Below are positions 15,754 to 23,674 of a stretch of 41,925 nucleotides of DNA, in pieces. Position 1 is the first letter of the stretch; the number at the start of each line of letters is the position of its first letter. Location: positions 90,039 through 131,963 of the forward strand of contig CALAQS010000109.1 of the NCBI GenBank assembly GCA_937888435.1, written 5' to 3'. Source of the stretch: an uncultured Acidobacteriota bacterium. Its GTDB lineage: Bacteria; Acidobacteriota; Thermoanaerobaculia; UBA5066. Below the pieces are notes generated by a model. It worked only from the letters and a program-made list of their open reading frames with translations. It was not told where the DNA came from and did not search any database. The position numbers and the translations under genes are program-made.

Positions 15754-16629
15754 TCAGCGCGGAGAAAGATCCAGCGACGGGCGGCCGGATTCGGTTCGGC
15801 GCCGCGACGCGGCAGCGACCATCCGGTTCCACCCCTCCTCGTCGAGCCGGCAGGCGCCGATGCGCTTCCGGCCTTCCGGCGGGCCGTGGTAGTCCGAGCC
15901 GGCCGACTTCAGCAGGCCTTGCCGCTCGGCGAGCTGGCCGAACGCGTTTTCTTTCTGCCCGTCCTGGTCCGAATGGATGACCTCGAGGCCGTCGAGCCCC
16001 GCCGCGACCCCGAGGGCGACGACCTTCTCCGGGTCGCGGTACCAGATCGGATGGGCAATGACCGAAAGGCCCCCCGCCTTGCGGATGGCGGCGATCGCCT
16101 CCTCGAGAGTCCACTTCGGCTTCGGCACGTAAGCCGGCTTTCCCCGCGTGAGGAAACGCTCGAAGGCCTCGTCGAGGCTCTTCACGTAACCCTTCGCGAC
16201 CATTGCGCGTGCGATATGCGGGCGGCCGAACGCGCCCTCCGCCACGACGGCCCGGATCTCGGCGAGGTCGAGCGGCATGCCGAGAGAGCCGAGCTTCTGC
16301 ACCATCGCCTCTCCGCGCGTGTCGCGGTCTTCGCGGAACACCGCGAGGCGCGCCTCGAGCTCGGGCTCTTCCGGATCGAGAAAAAGGCCGAGCACGTGGA
16401 CGTCGTCGCCGTCACACCGGGTCGAAAGCTCGCTCGCCGTCACGGTCACGAGACCCGTGCCCTTCGCCGCGGCCTCGAACTCGGGCAGGCCGTGAACTGC
16501 GTCGTGGTCCGAGAGCGCGAGCACCGAAAGGCCGGCCTCGACACCGCGGGCCACGAGCTGCGCCGGAGGCTCGAGGCCGTCCGAGAACGTGGAGTGGCAG
16601 TGCAGATCGGCTCCGCGGAACGGTGGCAT
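15754..16629 (-). CDS. PHP-domain phosphoesterase (RNase AM / nucleoside bisphosphatase type)
   Basis: A 291-residue PHP-domain metal-dependent phosphoesterase. The metal site is visible as DLHCHSTFSDG (His10, His12, Asp17), LSDHDAV, a conserved Glu in ASELST, IAHPIWY and GSDYHG near the C-terminus. This arrangement matches the family including E. coli YciV (RNase AM) and nucleoside 3',5'-bisphosphate phosphatase, so RNA 5'-end or pAp turnover is likely; the exact substrate is not shown. The ATG at 16629 has no Shine-Dalgarno. TACCAT lies exactly at -12 to -7 on the minus strand, so the mRNA is probably leaderless. It is divergent from the phosphodiesterase gene across 50 bases. Confidence 0.87.
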   Translation of the reverse strand: MPPFRGADLHCHSTFSDGLEPPAQLVARGVEAGLSVLALSDHDAVHGLPEFEAAAKGTGLVTVTASELSTRCDGDDVHVLGLFLDPEEPELEARLAVFREDRDTRGEAMVQKLGSLGMPLDLAEIRAVVAEGAFGRPHIARAMVAKGYVKSLDEAFERFLTRGKPAYVPKPKWTLEEAIAAIRKAGGLSVIAHPIWYRDPEKVVALGVAAGLDGLEVIHSDQDGQKENAFGQLAERQGLLKSAGSDYHGPPEGRKRIGACRLDEEGWNRMVAAASRRRTESGRPSLDLSPR

Positions 16630-16635
16630 CCGCGG

Positions 16636-16641
16636 ATGGTA
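16636..16641 (-). promoter_or_regulatory. -10 box placing the PHP gene transcript start at its ATG
   Basis: Reads TACCAT on the minus strand at exactly -12 to -7 from the ATG at 16629. It shares a 50-base intergenic gap with a mirror-image box for the divergent gene. Confidence 0.55.
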
Positions 16642-16667
16642 GCAGCGGGACGCGCGGGCCCATCGCG

Positions 16668-16673
16668 TACCCT
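16668..16673 (+). promoter_or_regulatory. -10 box placing the phosphodiesterase transcript start at its GTG
   Basis: TACCCT lies at exactly -12 to -7 from the GTG at 16680. The start codon has no Shine-Dalgarno. The spacing fits a leaderless transcript. Confidence 0.5.
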
Positions 16674-16679
16674 TCCGCC

Positions 16680-18395
16680 GTGAGACTCCCCGTCTCCTTT
16701 CGCTCCCCGGTAGCCGCGTGCCTCGCCCTCGGCGCGCTCCTCGCGGGCTCTTCGGCCTGTTCGATTCGCCAGCGCGCGCACACGGCCGCCGAGCGGATCT
16801 CTCCGGATCAGGGGCCCTCCGTGTGCGTCCTTCTCTTCGACGGCCTTTCCGACGAGGCCTTCACGCACCTCGTCTCCACGGGCGCGCTGCCGAATCTCAA
16901 AGCCCGCATCGTGGACCGCGGCCTTGGCGTTCAGACGGCCGTCGCCTCGGTCCCGAGCGAGACGTATCCCAACCTCGCCTCCCTCGAGACGGGCCTTCTC
17001 CCCGGCCATCACGGGATTCCCGCGAACATCTGGCTCGACCGGAAGCTCCGGGTCCGCGAGGCGCACACGAACATCCTCGGGGTCTTCTCTTCGACCGACT
17101 ATCTCGCCCCGGAGGCGCGGACGCTCTTCGAGCGGCTCCCGAACGACACGGTCGCCGTGACGACTCCTCTCGCGAGGGGCGCCTCGGTCTACGCGCGGAA
17201 CCGGATCGCGGTCATCGCCTCGTACGCGCGCAACGATTGGTCGTTCCTGGACCGCAAGACGCTCGACGACGTGGGCGATGCGTACGTCGGCGCCGCGGCG
17301 GCGGGACGCGTGCCGCCCCTCGTCTGGGGACACCTCGTCGGCACCGACGAGGTCGCGCACGTGAGCGGGCCCGAGAGTCCGGAGTTCCGCTTGGAGATGG
17401 CCGCGATCGACCGAGCGTTCGGGCGTCTCCTGCGGCGCCTCAAGCGGCGCCATCTCGACGAACGGATCCTGTTCGTCCTCGTCGCCGACCACGGAAACAG
17501 CTCTTACGGCACGTTCGTAGACGCGAGCGAGCTCGTGAACCGCGTGCTGAGGGCGAACCCCACGAAGGCGGACTGCAGCCTCGGCAACTGCGTTCTCGTC
17601 CCGGCCACGCGGAAGGACAAGGCCTACGACGTGGGCGACGCCATGATCGAGGTCGGCGCTTACCGGGGCGTCATGATCTGGCTGCCCGCGAACCGGCCGC
17701 TCGAAGACGTGCCGAGCGCGTTCCGCGCCCCGCGGCGGAAGAGGAAGGCGCGCCCGGCGAGCAGCACTCCGCTGAAGACTCCGGCCGCGTCGCTCTTCGC
17801 CGCGACGCTCGCCCGCGCGTCCGAGGTCAGGCTCGTCGTCACGCGCGGCCCCTCTCCGGGAACGGTCGCGCTCTATGGTCCCGCAGGCCGGGCCGAGATC
17901 GTGCGCGAGGATCGCGACGGCCTCGAGTCGCTCTACCTCTACCGCGTTCTGGAGGGAGAGGACCCTCTCGGCTACTCTCGATCGGCCGCCGCGCCGCTCG
18001 TCGGCTCGGCCCACGAGGCCGACGAATGGCTCGAGGTGACGGCGGAGACGGAGTACCCCGATCTCGTCGTCCAGCTGCCCGAGTTCTTCGACTCCCCGCG
18101 TTCTCCCGACGTCTTCGTCTCTCCGAAGGACGGCTACGGCTTCACGAAGGGATACGTCGCCGGGCACGGCTCGCTCTCCCGGAGAGAAACGGTCGTCCCC
18201 TTCCTGTTCGCGGGCCCCGGCGTGTTGCCCGGCTTGCTCCACACGGCGCGCACGGTCGACCTCGCACCCACGCTTCTGGCGTATCTCGGCGTGGACTACG
18301 ACCCGGACGAGATGGACGGCGAGGACCTCGAGATCGCGCCGCACGGCGTGCCGAAGTCGCCGCCGATCGGGGCAGCACCCGCCGGCGACGACTGA
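16680..18395 (+). CDS. Exported type I phosphodiesterase / nucleotide pyrophosphatase family protein
   Basis: 571 residues of the alkaline-phosphatase superfamily (nucleotide pyrophosphatase branch). Metal and nucleophile positions are visible: Asp54 in LLFDGLSD, the nucleophile Thr95 in PSETYPN followed by GLLPGHHG, GTDEVAHVSGPES, VADHGNSSYG and AGHGSLSRRE. The N-terminus MRLPVSFRSPVAACLALGAL with LLAGSSAC looks like a signal peptide, possibly lipoprotein-type, though residue -3 is Ser and not the usual Leu. The GTG start at 16680 is supported by signal-peptide position and the TACCCT box. A hydrophilic insertion rich in Arg/Lys/Pro (about 340-370) interrupts the domain. The substrate is unknown. 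Confidence 0.85.
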   Translation: MRLPVSFRSPVAACLALGALLAGSSACSIRQRAHTAAERISPDQGPSVCVLLFDGLSDEAFTHLVSTGALPNLKARIVDRGLGVQTAVASVPSETYPNLASLETGLLPGHHGIPANIWLDRKLRVREAHTNILGVFSSTDYLAPEARTLFERLPNDTVAVTTPLARGASVYARNRIAVIASYARNDWSFLDRKTLDDVGDAYVGAAAAGRVPPLVWGHLVGTDEVAHVSGPESPEFRLEMAAIDRAFGRLLRRLKRRHLDERILFVLVADHGNSSYGTFVDASELVNRVLRANPTKADCSLGNCVLVPATRKDKAYDVGDAMIEVGAYRGVMIWLPANRPLEDVPSAFRAPRRKRKARPASSTPLKTPAASLFAATLARASEVRLVVTRGPSPGTVALYGPAGRAEIVREDRDGLESLYLYRVLEGEDPLGYSRSAAAPLVGSAHEADEWLEVTAETEYPDLVVQLPEFFDSPRSPDVFVSPKDGYGFTKGYVAGHGSLSRRETVVPFLFAGPGVLPGLLHTARTVDLAPTLLAYLGVDYDPDEMDGEDLEIAPHGVPKSPPIGAAPAGDD

Positions 18396-18396
18396 C

Positions 18397-18416
18397 GGCG
18401 GCTCAGCCACGCCGCC
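18397..18416 (+). terminator. GC-only hairpin after the phosphodiesterase gene
   Basis: GGCGGC (18397-18402) and GCCGCC (18411-18416) form a 6-bp stem with an 8-base loop one base after the TGA. No T-run follows, so a true intrinsic terminator is uncertain. Confidence 0.28.
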
Positions 18417-18571
18417 CGTTGCCCCGCCTGCTCCACCGCCGCTCCTAGAAGTGGAAACAAAATTGCACCCAGATCAAGCCACTTGCGCGAAGATCCACCC
18501 GGAAAGTCCTAGATGTATCTCCCCATCCTGCAGCCGAATACTACTTAGACGGCCTCAGGAGGCACATCGCT
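18417..18571. other. Intergenic leader of the LysE-type gene, different composition
   Basis: From about 18445 the sequence becomes markedly less GC-rich (AAACAAAATTGCACCCAG) than both flanks, up to the ATG at 18572. It contains a good ribosome-binding site, AGGAGG at 18557-18562, nine bases before the ATG. I could not recognise a gene or a sure promoter. The composition suggests the left border of an acquired segment. Confidence 0.45.
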
Positions 18572-19201
18572 ATGCCCAGCATTCATATGACGCTTCTCTT
18601 CATGGCGGCTGGCCTCGCTCTGAACTTCACGCCTGGTCCCGACATGCTCTATGTCGCGGCCCGAAGTACGAGCGAGGGTCGTGCTGCTGGCCTAGCGTCT
18701 GCGATCGGCATCTTCGTCGGATGCCTCTTCCATATCGCCGCTATGGCGTTCGGGTTGTCCGCGCTCCTCCTTCGCGTCCCCTCGGCGTACGACGCCGTCC
18801 GATTTCTCGGCGCTGGCTATCTCGTCTTTCTCGGAGTTCGCGCCCTCTTTTGGCCCGCGGACCTCGCCGCCCGCCTTCAGGCGAAAGCGGCCTCGCGGAC
18901 GGCCGTCTTCCTACAGGGCGTCTGGACCAACGTGCTGAATCCGAAGGTCGCACTCTTCTTCCTTGCGTTCCTGCCGCAATTTCTCGCGCCGGCGCGCGGT
19001 CCCATAGCTGTACAGATCGTGGTCCTGGGTCTGCTGTTCAATACAACCGGACTCTTCGTAAACGGCGGAGTCGCGTTGCTGGCAAGTCGGGCTACCGGTT
19101 GGCTACGGCGGCGTCCAGAAGCGGGTCGCGGGCTTCAGCGATTTACCGGGGCGCTCTTCGTTGGCCTCGGCGTGCGGTTGGCCCTGGCCAGCAGGCGCTG
19201 A
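18572..19201 (+). CDS. LysE/RhtB-family amino-acid exporter
   Basis: 209 residues with about six hydrophobic segments and the family N-terminus NFTPGPDMLYVAARS, followed by GRAAGLASAIGIFVG and, mid-protein, FLQGVWTNVLNPKVALFFLAFLPQF in two adjoining conserved stretches. Members export amino acids or homoserine-lactone-like compounds; the substrate cannot be told from sequence. The start at 18572 has AGGAGG nine bases upstream, a longer and more canonical site than its neighbours have. Codon choice (CCT, GGT, CGA, AGT, CTA) is less GC-biased than the flanking genes, and insertion-sequence-like repeats follow directly after the stop. I infer acquisition by transfer. Confidence 0.88.
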   Translation: MPSIHMTLLFMAAGLALNFTPGPDMLYVAARSTSEGRAAGLASAIGIFVGCLFHIAAMAFGLSALLLRVPSAYDAVRFLGAGYLVFLGVRALFWPADLAARLQAKAASRTAVFLQGVWTNVLNPKVALFFLAFLPQFLAPARGPIAVQIVVLGLLFNTTGLFVNGGVALLASRATGWLRRRPEAGRGLQRFTGALFVGLGVRLALASRR

Positions 19202-19439
19202 TGAACGATCGGGCACATAGGTAACACTTTAGTCCAGACACATGGGTGACACTTATCAACAGCTACCTCGCCGTCGTCGTGCTGTGGAGATCGCGGAAAT
19301 CTTCCTGCGTTGAGCCCTCAGCGGTGCGCCCAGCACGGCGCGCTCGATGGCGCCCGGGCCCCTGACTCCTGGGACTGTAGTAATCACCAGCGATCTTCGC
19401 GAGGGCGCCCCTTGATCCGCGTTCGGAGCTGCTCGCGAC
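19202..19439. other. Non-coding segment after the LysE gene
   Basis: 238 bases between the LysE stop and the pyk stop (the genes converge). The first ~55 bases hold two 17-base direct repeats that resemble the end of an insertion sequence. The remainder has no frame that resembles a protein and no terminator hairpin with a T-run. Confidence 0.5.
19214..19255. repeat. Two 17-base direct repeats at 25-base spacing, probable IS end remnant
   Basis: CACATAGGTAACACTTT (19214-19230) and CACATGGGTGACACTTA (19239-19255) match at 14 of 17 bases. Such paired CACAT-GGT-ACACTT units recall the transposase-binding ends of integrase-type insertion sequences (IS481-like is my guess from memory). No transposase gene or fragment is present. 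Confidence 0.5.
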
Positions 19440-20891
19440 TCAGCGCGGCACGCGCCGGACGCGCACCGTGTTCGTCGCGCCCGCCGCCGGCGCCGCGCCT
19501 GAGATCTCGACGACCACGGCCCCGGCGAGGCCCGGCAGGCGCGAGAGGACGGCGTCTCCGGCGCGGACCATCGCCTCGACGCTGCGCGCCTGAGGGACGC
19601 GAAAGGACGTGACGTCCCTGAGGAGCGCTAGCTTCTGCCGGACCGTTTCGTGCGATGTGAACGCGAGGACCGGAATGGAGAGCGGGTTCTTCGACGCGAA
19701 GCGCGCCGTCCTCCCCGACTCGGTGTAGACGACCATCGCGGCCGCGTGCGCCTCGCGGGCCATTCCTGCGGCCGAGCGCGCCACGACCGCGGAGAAATCT
19801 CCGGGTGGCGGAGGCGACGCGACGTCCGGCACGGTGCCGGCCTCCGGCACCTCGGCGGCGCGAGCAATCTCGGCCATCGCCTCGACGGCCTCGACGGGCC
19901 ACGCTCCGACCGCCGTCTCGCCCGAAAGCATCACCGCGTCCGCGCCGTCGTGCACGGCCCCAGCCACGTCCGAGACCTCGGCGCGCGTCGGGGTCGGGTT
20001 CTCGATCATCGACTCGAGCATCTGCGTGGCGACGATGACGGGCACGGCGTGGCGCCGGCCCGCAGCGAGGATCTCCCGCTGGGCCCGTGGCACGCTCGCG
20101 AGGCCGATCTCGACGCCGAGGTCGCCGCGGGCGACCATGAGGGCATCCGAGGCGGCGGCGAGCTCGTCGAGCACGGCGAGGGCCTCTTTTCGCTCGATCT
20201 TGGAGACGATCCAGGGGCGGCGCTCGGGCGCCACGCGCGCGAGGAGCCGCCGGAGCGCGACGACGTGCGCCGGGCTGCGCACGAACGAAAGGCCCACGAA
20301 GTCCACGCCGGCCGCGAGGCCTTCCGCGAGATCCCGCCGGTCCTTGCACGTCAGGGCGGGCGCCGAGAGGGCCGAATTGGGGAAGTTCACGCCAGCCCCG
20401 CTCTTCACGCGTCCGCCGACCACGACGGTCGCGAGGAGCGTGCGCTTCAATCGCTTCTTGACGCGCAGGCGGATCCGCCCGTCGTCGAGGCGCACTTCGG
20501 CGCCAGGGCCGATGTCCACGAGGAGCGCCGGATACGTCACCGCGAGGCGCACGGCCGATCCCGACTCGCCGGCGGAGGCGACACCCGGAAAAAGCTCGAC
20601 GGCCCGCCCGCTCGCGAGCGACACGGCGCCGCCCGGCAGCGTGCCAAGGCGGATCTTCGGGCCCCCGAGGTCGAGGAGGACGCCCGTCGGGGCGCGCCGC
20701 GAACGGGACAGCCGGCGCACGAGCGCCACCCGGCGCGCGATTTCGCCGGGGCGGCAGTGCGCCCCGTTCAGGCGCACGACGTCCACGCCCGCGTCGAGGA
20801 GCGCCGCGAGAGCGCCGGGCCTCTCCGCGTTCGAGGCGATCGTCGCGACGATCCGAGTCGCCCGCGCCCTGGGCCTCTTTTCGTGTGTCAT
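19440..20891 (-). CDS. pyk: Pyruvate kinase
   Basis: 483 residues, the usual length. It converts phosphoenolpyruvate and ADP to pyruvate and ATP. Conserved parts are the catalytic lysine region WIVSKIERKEAL, MVARGDLGVEI, ATQMLESM and AVMLSGETAVGAWP. Two regions differ from the common E. coli-like form. The RLNFSH motif reads RLNGAHC (41-46), losing the Ser that helps bind K+, and the next reads LDLGGPKIRLG (73-83), with Lys79 where K+-dependent enzymes have Glu. This matches the K+-independent class. The ATG at 20891 follows a G-rich stretch GGCGGGGGTGG. Divergent from folE with 32 bases between the starts. Confidence 0.94.
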   Translation of the reverse strand: MTHEKRPRARATRIVATIASNAERPGALAALLDAGVDVVRLNGAHCRPGEIARRVALVRRLSRSRRAPTGVLLDLGGPKIRLGTLPGGAVSLASGRAVELFPGVASAGESGSAVRLAVTYPALLVDIGPGAEVRLDDGRIRLRVKKRLKRTLLATVVVGGRVKSGAGVNFPNSALSAPALTCKDRRDLAEGLAAGVDFVGLSFVRSPAHVVALRRLLARVAPERRPWIVSKIERKEALAVLDELAAASDALMVARGDLGVEIGLASVPRAQREILAAGRRHAVPVIVATQMLESMIENPTPTRAEVSDVAGAVHDGADAVMLSGETAVGAWPVEAVEAMAEIARAAEVPEAGTVPDVASPPPPGDFSAVVARSAAGMAREAHAAAMVVYTESGRTARFASKNPLSIPVLAFTSHETVRQKLALLRDVTSFRVPQARSVEAMVRAGDAVLSRLPGLAGAVVVEISGAAPAAGATNTVRVRRVPR

Positions 20892-20911
20892 CCACCCCCG
20901 CCTTCCACCCG

Positions 20912-20917
20912 TATGAT
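20912..20917 (+). promoter_or_regulatory. -10 box placing the folE transcript start at its ATG
   Basis: TATGAT, close to the sigma70 consensus TATAAT, at exactly -12 to -7 from the ATG at 20924. No Shine-Dalgarno precedes the gene. The ATG inside this box (20913-20915) is not the start. Confidence 0.62.
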
Positions 20918-20923
20918 GCCCGC

Positions 20924-21550
20924 ATGAGCGAACTCGACACCGAAGAACCTCACGCCGCCATCCTCGAGAACGGAAATCTCGCCGATCCCCGTGTCGACCA
21001 GATCGCCGGCCATGTGAAGGAGATCATGCGGATCCTCGGGCTCTGTCCCGACCAGGATCCGAACCTCGTCAACACGGACCGGCGCGTCGCGAGGATGTAC
21101 CTCGACATCTTCTCCGGGCTCGACGAGGGCACCCGGCCGAGGCTCACGACGTTCCCGAACGAAGAGCACTACACGTCGATGGTGATGGAGAAGGAGATTC
21201 CCTTTTACTCCATGTGCGCCCATCACTTCGTGCCGTTTTACGGGCACGGGCACATCGCCTACATTCCGAACGACAAGATCGTCGGCCTGTCGAAGCTGCC
21301 GCGTCTGCTCGAGTTCTTCGCGCGCCGACCCCAGATCCAGGAGCGCCTCACCGAGCAGGTCGCGGGCGTCCTCGAGGAGGAGCTGAGGCCCCAGGGCGTC
21401 ATGGTCGTCATCGAGGCACGGCACCTCTGCGTGGAGATGCGCGGCGTCAAGAAACCGGGCGCCGTGACGGTCACCTCCGCGCTCCGCGGAATCTTCCTCC
21501 AGAAAGCAGTGAGGGAAGAGTTCCTGGACCTACTCAGACGTCCGGCCTGA
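20924..21550 (+). CDS. folE: GTP cyclohydrolase I
   Basis: First enzyme of tetrahydrofolate synthesis, converting GTP to 7,8-dihydroneopterin triphosphate. 208 residues with the zinc ligands Cys98 and His101 in SMCAHHFVPF and Cys169 in ARHLCVEMRG, plus IPNDKIVGLSKLPRL and the C-terminal TSALRGIF. The usual CEHH reads CAHH here, keeping the ligands. I choose ATG 20924 (MSELDTEE) over an in-frame ATG at 20885 because TATGAT fits a leaderless start there and the upstream 13 residues are not conserved. Confidence 0.96.
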   Translation: MSELDTEEPHAAILENGNLADPRVDQIAGHVKEIMRILGLCPDQDPNLVNTDRRVARMYLDIFSGLDEGTRPRLTTFPNEEHYTSMVMEKEIPFYSMCAHHFVPFYGHGHIAYIPNDKIVGLSKLPRLLEFFARRPQIQERLTEQVAGVLEEELRPQGVMVVIEARHLCVEMRGVKKPGAVTVTSALRGIFLQKAVREEFLDLLRRPA

Positions 21551-21772
21551 TTGCTCCGAGCGCGCCGCGGCGCCCAGCTCGCGCGCGAGCCGCCCCGCTG
21601 CCTCGAGGCCTCGGAGGGTCCGCGTCCCGTGCCAGCAGAAGTCGTCGCCCGACACGAGGACGGCGCACGCCGCGATTCTTCCATGCGCGCCCGGGCGGAG
21701 TTAAGATCGCGTCTCATCTTGCCGCGGCCCGCCGGGGCCATCGAGGGTCGCGGCCCCGGAGGAAAAACCAGC
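21551..21772 (+). promoter_or_regulatory. korA upstream region: candidate promoter and a hairpin overlapping the ribosome-binding site
   Basis: 222 bases between folE and korA. TAAGAT at 21702-21707 is a candidate -10 that would give a leader of about 60 bases. Within that leader, CCGGGGCC (21732-21739) and GGCCCCGG (21752-21759) form a perfect 8-bp stem with a 12-base loop. The right arm includes the first two bases of the GGAGG ribosome-binding site (21758-21762), so pairing would partly hide it. The first ~150 bases hold no gene that I can support. Confidence 0.45.
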
Positions 21773-23674
21773 ATGTCGAGCGTTCTCACCGAGACCTCTT
21801 CCCGCGCCGGCGCGTCTTCAGAGGTCGTCGCCAACGACTTCTCGCTGCAGGTCGCCACGGCCAACGGGTCGGGCTCGCAGACGGCGAACAGCGTCCTCAT
21901 GCGGTCCATCTTCCGCATGGGCGTCCCCGTCTCCGGCAAGAACCTCTTCCCCTCGAACATCCAGGGCCTGCCCACCTGGTTCACGATCCGCGCAAACCGG
22001 GATGGCTACATCGCGCGCAAGCGCGATCTCGACGTGCTCGTCTGCATGAATCCCGAGACGGCGAACGACGACGTGCGCGACGTGCGCGCGGGCGCGTATG
22101 TCGTCTACGAGAAGAAGCTCGGGCTCGAGAACCCAGGGAAGAAGCGCGACGACGTCACCTACTACGCGGTCCCGTTCTCGGAGCTCGTCGTCAAGATCAC
22201 GTCCGCGCCCGAGCACGCGAAGCTTCGCAAGCTCATCGTGAACATGATCTACGTGGGCGTCCTGGCCGACCTCATGGGAATCGAGCCCGCGGAGATCGAG
22301 AAGGCCGTCGCGAAGCAGCTCAAGGGCAAGCCGAAGGCGGTGGACCTCAACGTGAGCGCCGTGAAGGTGGGCCTCGAGTACGCCGCGAAGAGCTTCCCGG
22401 TCAAGATCCCGTTTCGCGTCGAGCGGATGAACGCGACGGAGGGAAAGGTCATCGTCGAGGGGAACACGGCGTCAGCCCTCGGCTGCGTTTTCGGCGGCGC
22501 CACCGTCTGCGCGTGGTACCCCATCACGCCGTCGTCCTCCCTCTGCGAGGCTTTCATCGACTTCTGCGACCACCTGCGCGTCGACCCGGCGACGAAAAAG
22601 AAGAACGTCGCCGTCATCCAGGCCGAGGACGAGATCGCCTCGATCGGCATGGTGCTCGGCGCCGGATGGGCTGGCGCGCGGTCGTTCACGTCCACGTCCG
22701 GCCCGGGCATCTCGCTGATGTCGGAATACATCGGGCTCGGCTACTACGCCGAGATCCCCGCCGTCATCTTCGACATCCAGCGCACCGGGCCGTCCACCGG
22801 CCTCCCGACCCGCACGATGCAGGGCGATCTTCTTCTCTGCTATTTCAGCTCGCACGGCGACTCGAAGCACCCGCTGCTCTTCCCCGCCTCGCCCGAGGAG
22901 TGCTTCACGATGGCGCAGCAGGCCTTCGACCTCGCCGAGCAGCTCCAGACGCCGGTGTTCGTGATGTCGGACCTCGACCTCGGCATGAACAACTGGATGG
23001 CGGACCCGTTTCCGTATCCGACGGAGCCCCTCCACCGCGGCAAAGTGCTCGACGCCGCGAGCATCGAGAAGGTGAAGGACACCTGGGGCCGGTACAAGGA
23101 CGTGGACGGCGACGGCATCCCGTACCGGACGCTCCCCGGCACCCCGAACGCCTACGCTGCGTACCTCACGCGCGGCTCCGGACACGACGAGAACGCGCAG
23201 TACTCCGAGAAGCCCCAGGATTACGTCAACAACGTGAACCGCCTCGTGAGGAAGTTCGAGACGGCGCGCACGATGGTGCCGAAGCCCGAGATCCAGGAGC
23301 GGCCCGGCGCGCGCGCGGGCCTCCTGGCCTACGGCACCTCGCACTACGGCACGACCGAGGCGCGCGACAAGCTCGCGACGACCTTCGGCGTGACGCTCGA
23401 CTACTGCCGCCTGCGATCCCTCCCGCTCGCGGCCGAAGCGGTGAACTGGATGCGGCTTCACGAGCGGATCTACGTCGTCGAGCAGAACCGCGACGGGCAG
23501 CTCGTCACGATCCTGCGCGACGAGCTTCCCGAGCTCGCGACGCGCTTCGTCTCCATCCGCCAGTACAACGGGCTTCCCCTCGACGCGACGACCGTGGTCG
23601 ACGGAGTCCTGAACGACGCTCCGGCGTCCCGGGCCGGACGCTCGGACGCGCAGAAGGGAGGGCTCGACGCATGA
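21773..23674 (+). CDS. korA: 2-oxoglutarate:ferredoxin oxidoreductase, fused gamma-alpha subunit
   Basis: 633 residues. The N-terminal gamma domain (about 30-220: GQTANSVLMRS-like region, MGVPVSGKNLFPSNIQG, TWFTIRA) is fused to the pyrimidine-binding alpha domain (WYPITPSSSLCEAF, AEDEIASIGMVLGAGWAGARS, TSTSGPGISLMSEY). This is the two-subunit KorAB arrangement, which oxidises 2-oxoglutarate to succinyl-CoA with ferredoxin, reversibly in principle. Substrate choice is inferred from overall resemblance to KorA; a related 2-oxoacid is possible. The ATG at 21773 has GGAGG ten bases upstream. Its TGA overlaps the korB ATG as ATGA. No ferredoxin-like delta subunit is adjacent. Confidence 0.92.
   Translation: MSSVLTETSSRAGASSEVVANDFSLQVATANGSGSQTANSVLMRSIFRMGVPVSGKNLFPSNIQGLPTWFTIRANRDGYIARKRDLDVLVCMNPETANDDVRDVRAGAYVVYEKKLGLENPGKKRDDVTYYAVPFSELVVKITSAPEHAKLRKLIVNMIYVGVLADLMGIEPAEIEKAVAKQLKGKPKAVDLNVSAVKVGLEYAAKSFPVKIPFRVERMNATEGKVIVEGNTASALGCVFGGATVCAWYPITPSSSLCEAFIDFCDHLRVDPATKKKNVAVIQAEDEIASIGMVLGAGWAGARSFTSTSGPGISLMSEYIGLGYYAEIPAVIFDIQRTGPSTGLPTRTMQGDLLLCYFSSHGDSKHPLLFPASPEECFTMAQQAFDLAEQLQTPVFVMSDLDLGMNNWMADPFPYPTEPLHRGKVLDAASIEKVKDTWGRYKDVDGDGIPYRTLPGTPNAYAAYLTRGSGHDENAQYSEKPQDYVNNVNRLVRKFETARTMVPKPEIQERPGARAGLLAYGTSHYGTTEARDKLATTFGVTLDYCRLRSLPLAAEAVNWMRLHERIYVVEQNRDGQLVTILRDELPELATRFVSIRQYNGLPLDATTVVDGVLNDAPASRAGRSDAQKGGLDA

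Noticed and set aside
21532-21690. Minus-strand frame of about 50 codons (RIAACAVLVSGDDFCWHGTR...) converging on folE
   Set aside because: Looks slightly protein-like but has no good start or ribosome-binding site and no recognised match; could be chance in GC-rich DNA.
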